DNA of 64,000 nt from Saccharopolyspora rosea (GCF_025643595.1 NZ_CP102826.1:310001-374000); one strand, 5' to 3'. Numbered from the stretch's first letter, positions 54,301-63,874 are shown. The notes: generated by a model from the sequence alone, not told the origin. Translations and numbers: made by a program.

Positions 54301-55167
54301 TCACGCCGCGGCGCGGCGGCGCATCCGGCGGTCGCCGACGAGGCGGCAGACCAGGTAGATCACGAACGAGATGATCGTCACGAACGCGCTCACCGGCGCG
54401 CCCGGCGCCAGCGACAGCACGATGCCGCCGAGCACCGCGACCTCGGCGAACACCACGGCCAGCAGCGTCGCCTTGACCGGGCTGGCGGTGATCCGCGCCG
54501 CCGCGGCCCCCGGCGTGACCATCAGCGCCAGCACCAGCAGCGCGCCCACGGTGTACACGCCGAGCGCGGTCGAGACGCCGACCAGCACCGCGAACAGCGG
54601 TGTCAGCACCCGGGAGGGGACGCCGCGCGCGACCGCCACGTCCGGGTCGACGCTGGCGAACAGCAGCGGCCGGTAGACGCACGCCAGCACCACCAGCACG
54701 ACGGCCGCGCAGCCGCTGAGCAGCAGCACGTCCGAGGAGTCCACGCCGACGATCTGGCCGACCAGGATGCTGAACTTGTTCGCCGTCCGCTCCGGGTTCA
54801 GCCACAGCAGCAGCACGCCGACGCCGAGCCCGAACGACAGGATCGCGCCGATCACCGAATCCCGTTCGGTGCCGCGCTGTCCCAGCAGGCCCAGCAGCAG
54901 CGCCGCGACCACCGCTCCGGCCAGCGAGCCGACGGCGACGCCGACGCCGAGCAGCAGCGCCGCGGCCGCGCCGGTGAAGGCGAGCTCGGCGGTGCCGTGC
55001 ACCGCGAAGGACATCTTGCGGGTGACGACGAGCGGGGCCAGGCAGCCCGACACCAGTCCGAGGGCGGCGGCGGCCAGCAGCGCCTGCTGGACGAACGGGT
55101 AGCCGAGCAGCTCCGCGGTCACCGAGAAGTCGAAGAGCTTGCCCATGGCGTCGATGAATGCGTTCAC
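54301..55167 (-). CDS. znuB: Zinc/manganese ABC transporter permease (ZnuB-like)
   Basis: The 288-residue protein has the ABC-3 metal permease pattern (VSGCLAPLVVTRKMSFAVHGTAELAFTGAAAALLLG, GALLVLALMVTPGAAAARI) and eight or so helices. GTG 55167 overlaps the ATPase stop by four bases. It forms the zinc import channel with the genes coded before it. Confidence 0.92.
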   Translation of the reverse strand: MNAFIDAMGKLFDFSVTAELLGYPFVQQALLAAAALGLVSGCLAPLVVTRKMSFAVHGTAELAFTGAAAALLLGVGVAVGSLAGAVVAALLLGLLGQRGTERDSVIGAILSFGLGVGVLLLWLNPERTANKFSILVGQIVGVDSSDVLLLSGCAAVVLVVLACVYRPLLFASVDPDVAVARGVPSRVLTPLFAVLVGVSTALGVYTVGALLVLALMVTPGAAAARITASPVKATLLAVVFAEVAVLGGIVLSLAPGAPVSAFVTIISFVIYLVCRLVGDRRMRRRAAA

Positions 55168-56012
55168 GCTTGTTCCGCCTCGTCCACGTGGTGCGGTTCG
55201 CCGTCCTCGGCCCCGGCGATCACCAGGCGCCCGCCGACCCGGGCGACCTCGACGTCGGTGCGGTAGAGCTCGGAGAGCGTCGCCGAGTTGATCACCTCGT
55301 CCGGGGTGCCGATCCGGAACCGCCCGTCCACCAGGTACAGCACCCGGTCCACCACCGGCAGCACCGGGTTGATCTCGTGGGTGACGAACAGGACCGCGGC
55401 GCCGGTCTCGCGGGCCTGCCGGGAGATCAGCCGGCTGACCTTGCGCTGGTGCGAGATGTCCAGTGACAGCAGCGGTTCGTCGCACAGCAGCACGGACGGG
55501 TCGCCGACCAGCGCCTGCGCGACCCGCAGCCGCTGCTGCTCGCCGCCGGAGAGCAGCCCGAGCGGCATGCGCGCGTACTCGGTCGCCTCGACCGCCCGCA
55601 GCGCGGCCTCGACGCGTCGGCGGCGTTCGCGGCGGTTGCGCAGGCCCAGGCCCCAGTGGTGGCCGTCCAGGCCGAGCCCGACGAGGTCGCTGCCGCGGAC
55701 CATGACGGTCGCCTCGACGGCGCGCTGCTGCGGGATGTAGCCGATGCGCTCGCTGCCGCGCCGCGCGGGTTCACCGGCGATCTCGACGGTGCCGGAGGTG
55801 AGCTGCTGCAGCCCGAGCAGCACCCGGAGCAGGCTGGTCTTGCCGGAGCCGTTCGGACCGAGGACGGCCAGGAACTCGCCGGGCGAGACGTCCAGGTCCA
55901 GGCCCGACCACAGCGTGCGGGGTCCGTAGGAGAGGGTGGCGTCGCGCAGCCGGACGGCGGGGGCCGTCCCGGTGCGCGCGACGGTGGTGTCGGTGTGGGG
56001 TTCGGCCGTCAT
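55164..56012 (-). CDS. znuC: Zinc/manganese ABC transporter ATPase (ZnuC-like)
   Basis: The 282-residue ATPase has Walker A GPNGSGKT, signature LSGGEQQR and Walker B VLLCDEPLLSLDISHQ. It lies 7 bases after the binding-protein gene and is coupled to the permease. An extra C-terminal segment of about 40 residues ends in GEPHHVDEAEQA. Confidence 0.93.
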   Translation of the reverse strand: MTAEPHTDTTVARTGTAPAVRLRDATLSYGPRTLWSGLDLDVSPGEFLAVLGPNGSGKTSLLRVLLGLQQLTSGTVEIAGEPARRGSERIGYIPQQRAVEATVMVRGSDLVGLGLDGHHWGLGLRNRRERRRRVEAALRAVEATEYARMPLGLLSGGEQQRLRVAQALVGDPSVLLCDEPLLSLDISHQRKVSRLISRQARETGAAVLFVTHEINPVLPVVDRVLYLVDGRFRIGTPDEVINSATLSELYRTDVEVARVGGRLVIAGAEDGEPHHVDEAEQA

Positions 56013-56019
56013 CGGGGCC

Positions 56020-56958
56020 TCAGTGCTGCTGGCCGAGGGCGGTCTGCAGGGACGTGATCTGCTCGTCCATCCACTGCAGGTAGGTCTTCCCGGCGGGCAG
56101 CGTCTCGCTCATCTCCACGACGGGGATGTGGTTGCGCTCCGCCGCGGTGCGCACGTCCCGGGTGACCGGCGACTCGGTCTGCGGGTTGTGCACGACCGCG
56201 GAAGCCTGCCGGGAGCCGATCGCGTTCTGGATGTCGGCGACCGCGGCGGCCGACGGGTCGTTCTCGGCCTCGACGGCGTTGACGAACGACTGCGGCGTGA
56301 TGTCCTGCAGCTTGGCCGCCTCGATCAGGTAGTGCGCGACGGGCTCGGTGACGATGACCTTCTTGCCCGCGTTCGCGGCGGCGACCTGGTCGACCTTGCC
56401 CCGCAGGCCGTCGACCTGCTGGTCGAACTGGGCGGCGGCGTCGTGGAACCGGGCGGCCTGGTCGGGGCGGATCCGGCCGAGCTGGTCGGCGATCTGGTCG
56501 GCGACGTCGTGCACGACGTGCAGGTCGTACCAGACGTGTTCGTTGACGGAGTGGTCGTGCCCGTGCCCGTCGGCGGGTCCGGGCGCCTCGTGCTCGTCGG
56601 TGACGGCTTCCACGGTCGGCTTCTGCCCACCACCGGCGGCCAGCGCCTTCTCCATGAACTCGTCGTACCCGCCGCCGTTGAACACCACCAGGTCGGCGTC
56701 GCTGATCCGGGCCGCGTCCTGCGGGGTGCTCTCGTAGGAGTGCGGGTCGGCGTCGGGGCTGCTGATGACGGACTGGACGTCGACGCTGTCGCCGCCGACC
56801 GCCTGGGCGATGCTGCCCCACACGCTGGTGGAGGCGACGACCTTGATCCGGTCGTTGCCGCCCGGTCCGGTCGGTTGGCTCCCGCATGCGGTCATCGCCA
56901 GTGCTGCGGTGGCGAGTCCGGCCAGCGCGGTCGCGGTGCGGCGGTTGCGGACGGTCAT
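56020..56958 (-). CDS. znuA: Zinc-binding lipoprotein of the ABC importer (ZnuA-like)
   Basis: The 312-residue cluster A-I binding protein has a lipobox LAMTAC (Cys25), SSPDADPHSYE with a metal His, the His-rich loop DGHGHDHSVNEHVWYD typical of zinc binders, and EPVAHYL. It captures zinc outside the membrane. ATG 56958 lies 6 bases after GAGGAG; TTG 56964 is less likely. A Zur-like box lies about 64 bases upstream. Confidence 0.93.
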   Translation of the reverse strand: MTVRNRRTATALAGLATAALAMTACGSQPTGPGGNDRIKVVASTSVWGSIAQAVGGDSVDVQSVISSPDADPHSYESTPQDAARISDADLVVFNGGGYDEFMEKALAAGGGQKPTVEAVTDEHEAPGPADGHGHDHSVNEHVWYDLHVVHDVADQIADQLGRIRPDQAARFHDAAAQFDQQVDGLRGKVDQVAAANAGKKVIVTEPVAHYLIEAAKLQDITPQSFVNAVEAENDPSAAAVADIQNAIGSRQASAVVHNPQTESPVTRDVRTAAERNHIPVVEMSETLPAGKTYLQWMDEQITSLQTALGQQH

Positions 56959-57021
56959 CAACAACTCCTCGGGGCGCGGCCGCCGGTCCTCTGCGGGCTG
57001 ACGGCTAACTGCGAACGGTAA

Positions 57022-57036
57022 CGGAAACCGTTGTCA
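57022..57036. promoter_or_regulatory. Zur-like operator upstream of znuA
   Basis: Read on the minus strand, TGACAACGGTTTCCG matches the actinobacterial Zur-type palindrome TGAAAACGGTTTTCA at 12 of 15 positions. It lies in the gap upstream of znuACB. A wider inverted repeat AACGGT-N7-ACCGTT (57014-57032) overlaps it. Repression by zinc-loaded Zur is inferred. Confidence 0.6.
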
Positions 57037-57102
57037 ATTGCAGTCTAAGCACCTGTGGGGTCAAGATTCCACCGACCGGGTTAATTCCGTGGCGTGAAAC
57101 AT

Positions 57103-57156
57103 GCGAACGCCCCGCGGGAGGCGGTGCGACACCGTCGAATCCCGCGGGGCGTTCGC
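57103..57156 (-). terminator. Terminator of the MsiK-type gene
   Basis: Seventeen bases (57103-57119, GCGAACGCCCCGCGGGA) pair perfectly with 57140-57156; the loop itself contains GGTG/CACC. It lies 8 bases past the ATPase stop, read on the minus strand. Confidence 0.85.
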
Positions 57157-57164
57157 CGTGGAGG

Positions 57165-58259
57165 TCAGGCGGCCAGCCGCGCGCCCGTCTCCGGGTGGAA
57201 CAGGTGGATCTCGTCGCTGTCCCGAACCGCGACGGTGACCTGCTGGCCGAGCGCGGGCGGGGTGCGCCCGTCGGCGCGCACCACGAACCGCTCCGGCGTG
57301 CCCGCGACGTCGATCGAGCCGTGGATGAGCGCGTCGGCGCCGAGCTCCTCGACCAGCTCCACGGTCATGCTCAGCCCGTCGGCGGAGCTGGGCGCCAGCG
57401 ACAGCGACTCGGGTCGCACGCCGAAGGTGACCTGCTCCAGACCGCCCGCCGCGTCCAGCGCGGCGCGCGGCAGCGGGATGGTGTGCCCGTCGAGCACCGC
57501 GCCCTCGGCCGACAGCGGCACGGTCTTGAGGTTCATCGCCGGGGAGCCGATGAACCCGGCCACGAACGCGTTCGCCGGGTTCTCGTACAGCTCGCGCGGG
57601 GTGGCGCACTGCTGCAGCACGCCGTCGGCGAGCACCGCGACCCGGTGGCCCATGGTCATCGCCTCGACCTGGTCGTGGGTGACGTAGATGGTCGTGGTCC
57701 CCAGCCGCTTCTGCAGCGACGCGATGTTCGCGCGGGTCTCCACCCGCAGCTTCGCGTCCAGGTTGGACAGCGGTTCGTCCATGAGGAACACGCTCGGTTC
57801 GCGCACGATGGCCCGGCCCATCGCCACCCGCTGCCGCTGACCGCCCGAGAGCGCCTTCGGCTTGCGGTCCAGGTACTTCTCCAGGTCGAGCATCCGGGCG
57901 GCCTCGGTGACCTTCTGCCGGATCACGTCCTTGGGCGTCTTGCGCAGCTTGAGCGCGAAACCCATGTTCTCGGCGACCGTCATGTGCGGGTAGAGCGCGT
58001 AGGACTGGAACACCATCGCGATGTCCCGCCCCTTCGGCGGCGTGCTCGTCACGTCCGCGCCGCCGATGGTGATCGCTCCCTCGTCGACGTCCTCCAGGCC
58101 CGCGAGCATCCGCAGCGCCGTCGACTTGCCGGAACCGGACGGCCCCACCAGCACCAGGAACTCCCCGTCCGAGATCTCCAGATCGAGCCGGTCCACGGCC
58201 TTGACCGGCGGATTCCCCTGGTAGACCCGCGACGCGTTGACGTATGCCACCTCAGCCAT
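57165..58259 (-). CDS. Multiple-sugar ABC transporter ATPase (MsiK/UgpC-like)
   Basis: The 364-residue protein has Walker A GPSGSGKST, signature LSGGQRQRVAMGRAIVR and Walker B VFLMDEPLSNLDAKLR, plus a C-terminal TOBE domain of MalK type (FGVRPESLSL). MsiK in Streptomyces energises several sugar importers whose permeases are coded elsewhere; no permease is adjacent here either. ATG 58259 is 8 bases after an AAAGG site. It diverges from a LacI regulator. Confidence 0.9.
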   Translation of the reverse strand: MAEVAYVNASRVYQGNPPVKAVDRLDLEISDGEFLVLVGPSGSGKSTALRMLAGLEDVDEGAITIGGADVTSTPPKGRDIAMVFQSYALYPHMTVAENMGFALKLRKTPKDVIRQKVTEAARMLDLEKYLDRKPKALSGGQRQRVAMGRAIVREPSVFLMDEPLSNLDAKLRVETRANIASLQKRLGTTTIYVTHDQVEAMTMGHRVAVLADGVLQQCATPRELYENPANAFVAGFIGSPAMNLKTVPLSAEGAVLDGHTIPLPRAALDAAGGLEQVTFGVRPESLSLAPSSADGLSMTVELVEELGADALIHGSIDVAGTPERFVVRADGRTPPALGQQVTVAVRDSDEIHLFHPETGARLAA

Positions 58260-58426
58260 GTGTGACGCACCTTTCACCGAGTCGGTGCGGAGAAACTAGC
58301 GGGAAAACGATGTCCGGTCATCCCCTGTGGCGAAAGAGTTTCACAGAGTAAGCGGTTCGTGTCGCTGCGTATCGGCGTTCGAACATGAGTGGGATCTGCA
58401 TCATGCTCACTTCACCGTCGGGTACT

Positions 58427-58441
58427 GAACCGTTACGGTTC
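58427..58441. promoter_or_regulatory. LacI-type operator over the lacI-family promoter
   Basis: GAACCGT-T-ACGGTTC is a perfect 7-bp-arm palindrome. TACGGT inside it (58434-58439) is a -10 hexamer 6 bases before the ATG of the LacI-family gene, so a bound repressor would block its own transcription. Binding is inferred. Confidence 0.6.
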
Positions 58442-58445
58442 CTCC

Positions 58446-59546
58446 ATGGCGCGGTCAACGAATGCCCGGCGGCCTGCGACGCTGGCCTCTCTAGCTGCGG
58501 AACTCGGGGTCTCCCGGACCACGGTGTCCAACGCCTACAACCGTCCGGACCAGCTCTCACCGGAGCTGCGCAAGCGGGTGCTGGAGACGGCGCGGCGACT
58601 CGGGTACCCGGGGCCGGACCCCGTCGCGCGGTCCCTGCGCACCCGCAAGGCTGGTGCCGTGGGACTGCTGCTCACCGAGAACCTCTCTTACGCCTTCCGC
58701 GACCCGGGTGCCGTCCAGTTCCTCGAAGGGCTGGCGCTGGCCTGCGAGGACGCCGGGCAGGGCCTGCTGCTGATCCCGGCGAGCCCGGAGCGCGAGGACG
58801 TCGCCGCGGTGCACCGCGCCGGCGTGGACGGTTTCGTCGTGTACTCGGTGCCCGAGGACGATCCGCACCTGGCCGCCGTGCTGGAGCGGCCGGTCCCCGT
58901 CGTCATCGCCGACCAGCCGCAGCTGGACAACCTCGACTGGGTGGGTCCGGACGACGCGCGGGCGATCAAGGCCATGGCCGACCACCTGATCGGACTGGGC
59001 CACCGGCGCATCGGGGTGTCCTGCATGCGCCTGGCGCGCGGCCGCAACGACGGCCCCGCGTCCGTGCAGCGGCAGGCCAACGCCAGCTTCCACGTGCAGA
59101 AGGCGCGGTTGACCGCGCTCGCCGAGGCGTTCAGCGAGGCGGGAGTGGACTGGACGAAGGTGCCGGTCGTCGAGCGCTTCGACCACACCACGGCGTCCGG
59201 TGCGTCGGCCGCGGCCCAGCTGCTGGAGATGGACCCCGAGATCACCGCGGTCGTGTGCACCTCGGACATCCTCGCGCTGGGCGCCCTCAGCGAGGCGCGC
59301 AACCGGGGCCTGCGGGTTCCCGAGGACCTCACCGTCACCGGATTCGACGGCATCCCGGACGCGGAACGGGCGAACCTGACCACGGTCCGCCAGCCGGTGC
59401 TGGAGAAGGGCCGCGCCTCCGGACGGCTGCTGCTGGAGGCCGGCGAGCCGGGCCGCCCGCGCCGCGTCCAGCTGGAGACCCAGCTCATCGTCGGCGCCAC
59501 CTCGGCGCCGCCGCGCTCCGCCGAGGAGCGCTGGTTCGGCCCGTGA
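58446..59546 (+). CDS. LacI-family transcriptional regulator
   Basis: The 366-residue protein has the LacI HTH (ATLASLAAELGVSRTTVSNAYNRP, about residues 11-34) with hinge-helix PDPVARSLR and a periplasmic-binding-protein fold ending TGFDGIPDAE. Effectors are usually sugars. ATG 58446 is 6 bases after TACGGT, suggesting a leaderless transcript. It diverges from the MsiK-type ATPase, a likely target, and converges on the trehalose genes. Confidence 0.92.
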   Translation: MARSTNARRPATLASLAAELGVSRTTVSNAYNRPDQLSPELRKRVLETARRLGYPGPDPVARSLRTRKAGAVGLLLTENLSYAFRDPGAVQFLEGLALACEDAGQGLLLIPASPEREDVAAVHRAGVDGFVVYSVPEDDPHLAAVLERPVPVVIADQPQLDNLDWVGPDDARAIKAMADHLIGLGHRRIGVSCMRLARGRNDGPASVQRQANASFHVQKARLTALAEAFSEAGVDWTKVPVVERFDHTTASGASAAAQLLEMDPEITAVVCTSDILALGALSEARNRGLRVPEDLTVTGFDGIPDAERANLTTVRQPVLEKGRASGRLLLEAGEPGRPRRVQLETQLIVGATSAPPRSAEERWFGP

Positions 59547-59570
59547 GCCCGCGCGGCCCCGCCTGACGCC

Positions 59571-59606
59571 GGAGGGGCGGTGGCCCGCGCGGACCACCGC
59601 CCCTCC
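59571..59606. terminator. Bidirectional terminator between lacI-type and trehalose genes
   Basis: GGAGGGGCGGTGG (59571-59583) pairs perfectly with CCACCGCCCCTCC (59594-59606) around a 10-base loop. It lies 25 bases past the regulator stop and 14 bases past the converging gene's stop. Confidence 0.85.
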
Positions 59607-59619
59607 GAGCTCGTGGGGG

Positions 59620-62175
59620 TTACGCCGACAGCAGCTGGGCGCAGCGGATGAGGCCCAGGTGGGAGTACGCCTGGGGGTGGTTGCCCAGGGACCGCTCGGC
59701 GATCGGGTCGTACTCCTCGGACAGCAACCCGGTCGGACCGGCGGTGTCCACGATCTGCTGGAACAGCTCCTCCGCCTCGGTGCGCCGCCCGATCAGCAGG
59801 TACGCCTCGATCAGCCACGCCGCGCACAGGTGGAAACCGCCCTCGTCACCGGGCAGCCCGTCGTCGCGGCGGTAGCGGTACACCGTGGATCCGCTGCGCA
59901 GCTCCGCCTCGATCGCGGTGACCGTGGCGCTGAACCGCTCGTCCGACGGGTCGATCAGCCCGGACAGACCGACGTGCAGCGACGCGGCGTCCAGGTCCGA
60001 TCCCTCGTAGGCGGTGGTGAACGCCTGCACGTCCGGGTGCCAGCCGTTCTTGATGACGTCCTCGGCGATCTGCTCGCGCAACGGCTCCCACGACGGGTCC
60101 GGCTCCCGGCCGTACGCCTCGGCCAGCTTCAGCGCCCGGTCCAGCGTCACCCAGCACATGACCTTCGAGTACACGTGGTGGCGCGGCACATCGCGCTCTT
60201 CCCAGATGCCGTGGTCGGGCTCGAACCAGCGGCGCGACACCGCCTCGGCCATCGCGGTGACCAGGTCCCAGTCGTTGTCCCGGATCTTGCCGGTGGCCTG
60301 CGCCAGGTGCGCCACCAGCTCGACCACCGGGCCGAACACGTCGAGCTGCACCTGCTGGTCGGCCAGGTTGCCGACGCGCACCGGCCGCGACCCGGCGTAG
60401 CCGGGCAGGCTGTCGATCACCGCCTCCGGGCCGAGCCCGGTGCCCTGCAGGGTGTACAGCGGGTGCAGCCGCTCCGGGCCCGGCAGCGTCGCCAGCACCC
60501 GGTGCAGCCAGTCCAGGAACGCCTCGGCCTCGGTCGTCGAGCCGACGGTCACCAGCGCCTGCGCGGTCATCGCGCCGTCGCGCAGCCAGCAGTAGCGGTA
60601 GTCCCAGTTGCGGACGCCGCCGATCTCCTCGGGCAGCGACGTCGTCGCGGCGGCCATGATGCCGCCGGTGTCGGTGTTGCACAGGCCCCGCAGCGTCAGC
60701 GCCGAGCGGGCGACCAGCTCGGGCTCCACCTCGGGCAGCGTCAGCGTCGCCATCCAGTCCGACCAGTAGCGGTCGGCCTCGCCGCGCCGCTGCGCCTCGG
60801 TCATCTCCGGCGGGCCGAGGTCGTCGGTGCCGCAGCGCAGCTCCAGCACCACCGGCTCGTGCTCGTTCAGGTCCAGGACCGCGTGCGCCGACTCGTGCAT
60901 GCCGTCGGAGGTGATCTGCCACTGCACGCCCGGGGAGTACAGCACCATCGGTTCCGAGGTGCCCTGCACGCGCAGCCCGCCGATCTCGGGGGTCAGCCGC
61001 ACCGGAACCTGCCCGAACTCGGGCCGCGGCGCGAACTCCACGGCCGCCCGGGTGGCCCCGTTGATCACCCGGACGAGGTCGGTGCGGTGCGGGTCGGTGC
61101 CGTGCGCCAGGTAGTCCGTGACCAGCAGCCGCGACCAGCGGGTCTCCACGGTCATCGTGTTCGGCACGTAGCGCTGGCCGAGCGGCAGCGGGCTGCGCTG
61201 GGCGCCGTTGCCCGCGTGCTCCGGCCGGATCGAGAAGTGCCCGGCGCCGGGACCGCCGAGCAGGTCGGCGAACACCGCCGCCGAATCCGGGCCCGGGTGG
61301 CACATCCAGGTCAGCCGCGCGTCCGGGGTCAGCAGCGCGACGTTGCGCTCGTTGGACAGCATGGTCAGCCGCTCGATCGGCGGCGCCTGTTCGCCGTAGA
61401 GCCAGGTGCGCCGCTCCTCCATGAGGAACGCCAGCACGGTCGCGACCTCGGTGGTGTCCTTGATCCGGTAGGCCGCCAGCGTGTCGCCGTCACCGACCTT
61501 GATGCCCAGGTCGGGCCCGTGCAGCCGGGCGAACGCCTTCTCGTCGGTGACGTCGTCGCCCAGGAACACCGCGGCGGTGGCGCTGACCTGGTGGCGCAGC
61601 GCGTCCAGCGCGTTGCCCTTGTCGGTCTGCACCACGGCCAGCTCGATGACCGCCTTGCCCTCGGTGACCTGCACGCCGTCCCAGGTGGCCGGGCCGGTGC
61701 GGGCCTCGCGCAGGGCGCCCTCGGCGACCTCCGGCTCGGCTTGGCGGACGTGCATCGCGACGCTGGCGGGTTTGTTCTCCAGCGTCACCCCGGGTTTGCC
61801 CGCGACGATCTCCTGCATGGCGACCTGCAGGCTCGTGCGCAACCGGGTCGCCTCGGGCTCCAGTTCGTGCACGAATCCCACGTCGAACTCGGAACCGTGG
61901 CTGCCGACGAGGTACACCTCGGCGGGCAGTCGGGACAGGGTCGCCAGATCACGCAGTGCCCGGCCGGAGATCACCGCGGTGGTGGTGGACGGCAGCGCGG
62001 CCAGCGAGCGCAGCGCGTGCACCGATTCGGGGAGCGGTTTGGCCTGGGTCGGATCCGCCACGATGGGGGCAAGGGTGCCGTCGTAGTCGCAGGCGACTAG
62101 AAGTCGTGGTGTCCGCGCGAGCTGCACGATCACGCGGCGCAGCTCCGCAGGCAGGGCTTCGGCGGTCAACGCCAT
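59620..62175 (-). CDS. Trehalose-6-phosphate phosphatase fused to GH15 glycoside hydrolase
   Basis: Residues 1 to about 260 are a HAD-type OtsB (CDYDGTLAP with D30 and D32, FLGDDVTDEKAF). Residues about 265-851 are a family 15 glucoamylase/trehalase module with GVRNWDYRYCWLRDGAMTA and LLSEEYDP carrying the likely acid and base. OtsB forms trehalose from its phosphate. GH15 proteins of mycobacteria include a trehalase, so the second half might degrade the product or process another glucan. The gene lies 162 bases after otsA; no gene is seen in that gap. Confidence 0.9.
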   Translation of the reverse strand: MALTAEALPAELRRVIVQLARTPRLLVACDYDGTLAPIVADPTQAKPLPESVHALRSLAALPSTTTAVISGRALRDLATLSRLPAEVYLVGSHGSEFDVGFVHELEPEATRLRTSLQVAMQEIVAGKPGVTLENKPASVAMHVRQAEPEVAEGALREARTGPATWDGVQVTEGKAVIELAVVQTDKGNALDALRHQVSATAAVFLGDDVTDEKAFARLHGPDLGIKVGDGDTLAAYRIKDTTEVATVLAFLMEERRTWLYGEQAPPIERLTMLSNERNVALLTPDARLTWMCHPGPDSAAVFADLLGGPGAGHFSIRPEHAGNGAQRSPLPLGQRYVPNTMTVETRWSRLLVTDYLAHGTDPHRTDLVRVINGATRAAVEFAPRPEFGQVPVRLTPEIGGLRVQGTSEPMVLYSPGVQWQITSDGMHESAHAVLDLNEHEPVVLELRCGTDDLGPPEMTEAQRRGEADRYWSDWMATLTLPEVEPELVARSALTLRGLCNTDTGGIMAAATTSLPEEIGGVRNWDYRYCWLRDGAMTAQALVTVGSTTEAEAFLDWLHRVLATLPGPERLHPLYTLQGTGLGPEAVIDSLPGYAGSRPVRVGNLADQQVQLDVFGPVVELVAHLAQATGKIRDNDWDLVTAMAEAVSRRWFEPDHGIWEERDVPRHHVYSKVMCWVTLDRALKLAEAYGREPDPSWEPLREQIAEDVIKNGWHPDVQAFTTAYEGSDLDAASLHVGLSGLIDPSDERFSATVTAIEAELRSGSTVYRYRRDDGLPGDEGGFHLCAAWLIEAYLLIGRRTEAEELFQQIVDTAGPTGLLSEEYDPIAERSLGNHPQAYSHLGLIRCAQLLSA

Positions 62176-62337
62176 ACTCCTCAGGGGCGTGGTCGGTCGG
62201 GTGTGGATCGATCCGGTAGCGGACGTCGAGTCGGCTCCGCGTCGCCGTGCGGTGGCCGCTTGACGCTGACCGGTTTTCGATCAGTGTCGCTGAACGCAGT
62301 GCGTGTCCGGTTTTGGCGGTGCCTGCGTTGCTCGCAC

Positions 62338-63777
62338 TCAGTCAGCGAGGGGCGTGCCCAGTGCTTCGAGGAACGACCGCGCCCAGCGGTCGACATCGTG
62401 CGTGAGCACTTGCCTACGCAATGCGCGCATCCTACGGCGTCCCTCGGCCTCATCGATGTTCAGGGCCGCGAGCAACGCGTCCTTCACGCCGTCCAGGTTA
62501 TGCGGGTTCACCAGGAACGCGCTCGTGAGCTCGGCCGCAGCTCCGGCGAACTCGCTGAGCACCAGGCTTCCGCCCAGGTCGTGGCGGCAGGCGACGTACT
62601 CCTTGCAGACCAGGTTCATCCCGTCCCGCACCGGCGTCACGACCATGACGTCGGCGGCGCAGTAGAAGGCCACCAGCTCCTTGCGGTCCACCGAGGCGTG
62701 CAGGTAGTGCACCGCGGGGTGGCCGACGCGGCCGAACTCGCCGTTGATCCGCCCGACCTCGCGCTCGATGTCCTCGCGCATCTGCTTGTAGTGCTCGACG
62801 CGCTCCCGGCTGGGCGTGGCGATCTGGATCATGGTGACGTCCTCGGCCTTGATGTGGCCCTCGGCCAGCAGCTCGTGCATGGCGTGCAACCGGACGTCGA
62901 TGCCCTTGGTGTAGTCGAGGCGGTCCACCCCGAGCATGATCTTGCGCGGGTTGCCCAGCTCGGCGCGCAGCGTCTTGGCGCGCTGCTGGATCTCCTTGGT
63001 GCGCGCGAGGCGGTCCAGTTCGGTGGAGGCGATCGAGATCGGGAACGCACCGACCCGCACGATGCGGTCGCCGACGTGCACCACGCCGGGCCGCGAGCGC
63101 ACGCCGACCTGGCCGCGGCTGGGTTCGAAACCGGCGAGCCGCCGGGCCAGCCACAGGAAGTTCTGCGCACCGCCCGGGCGGTGGAAGCCGACCAGGTCGG
63201 CGCCGAGCAGCCCGCGCACGATCTCGGTCCGCCACGGCAGCTGCATGAACAGCTCCACCGGCGGGAACGGGATGTGCAGGAAGAAGCCGATCCGCAGGTC
63301 CGGGCGCAGCTCGCGGAGCATCGCGGGGACCAGCTGCAGCTGGTAGTCCTGCACCCACACGGTCGCGCCCTCGGCGCTGACCTCCGCGGCGGCCTCGGCG
63401 AACCGGCGGTTGACCTGCCGGTAGGTGTTCCACCACGAGCGGTCGAACACCGGCGGCACTACGACGTCGTGGTACAGCGGCCACAGCGTCGCGTTGGAGA
63501 AGCCCTCGTAGTACTCGGCGAACTCGGTCGACGACAGCGGTACCGGGTACAGCTGGAGGTCGTCGTCGGTGAACGGGTCGACCTCGACGTCGGCGACGCC
63601 CGGCCAGCCGACCCAGGCGCCATGCCGGGCCCGCAGGAACGGTTCGAGCGCGGTCACGAGCCCGCCGGGGCTGTGCTTCCAGCGCTCGGTGCCGTCCTCC
63701 AGGCGTTCCAGGTCCACGGGCAGCCGGTTGGCGACGACCACGAAGTCCGCTCGGATGGGCGTGCTGCCCTTGCTCAC
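62338..63777 (-). CDS. otsA: Trehalose-6-phosphate synthase
   Basis: The 479-residue GT20 enzyme has the start [28 protein letters not shown] with the substrate pocket Asp, [20 protein letters not shown] and the C-terminal EFAGAAAEL. It joins UDP- or GDP-glucose to glucose-6-phosphate. GTG 63777 follows GGGAGGA; the ATG at 63804 lies upstream of that site. The phosphatase fusion follows on the same strand. Confidence 0.95.
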   Translation of the reverse strand: MSKGSTPIRADFVVVANRLPVDLERLEDGTERWKHSPGGLVTALEPFLRARHGAWVGWPGVADVEVDPFTDDDLQLYPVPLSSTEFAEYYEGFSNATLWPLYHDVVVPPVFDRSWWNTYRQVNRRFAEAAAEVSAEGATVWVQDYQLQLVPAMLRELRPDLRIGFFLHIPFPPVELFMQLPWRTEIVRGLLGADLVGFHRPGGAQNFLWLARRLAGFEPSRGQVGVRSRPGVVHVGDRIVRVGAFPISIASTELDRLARTKEIQQRAKTLRAELGNPRKIMLGVDRLDYTKGIDVRLHAMHELLAEGHIKAEDVTMIQIATPSRERVEHYKQMREDIEREVGRINGEFGRVGHPAVHYLHASVDRKELVAFYCAADVMVVTPVRDGMNLVCKEYVACRHDLGGSLVLSEFAGAAAELTSAFLVNPHNLDGVKDALLAALNIDEAEGRRRMRALRRQVLTHDVDRWARSFLEALGTPLAD

Positions 63778-63874
63778 CGGATTTCCTCCCACCCTGTTGT
63801 CCACCTGTCGCGAGGCTAGCCAATCGCGGAGCGTCGTGCGTGCTGCGTGTGGTGCAAATCGGACAGCCCACGGC

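Noticed and set aside
58326..58345. CRP/GlxR site TGTGG...TTTCACA upstream of the LacI gene
   Set aside because: The half-sites are spaced wrongly (20 bp overall, not 16) and one arm is imperfect.
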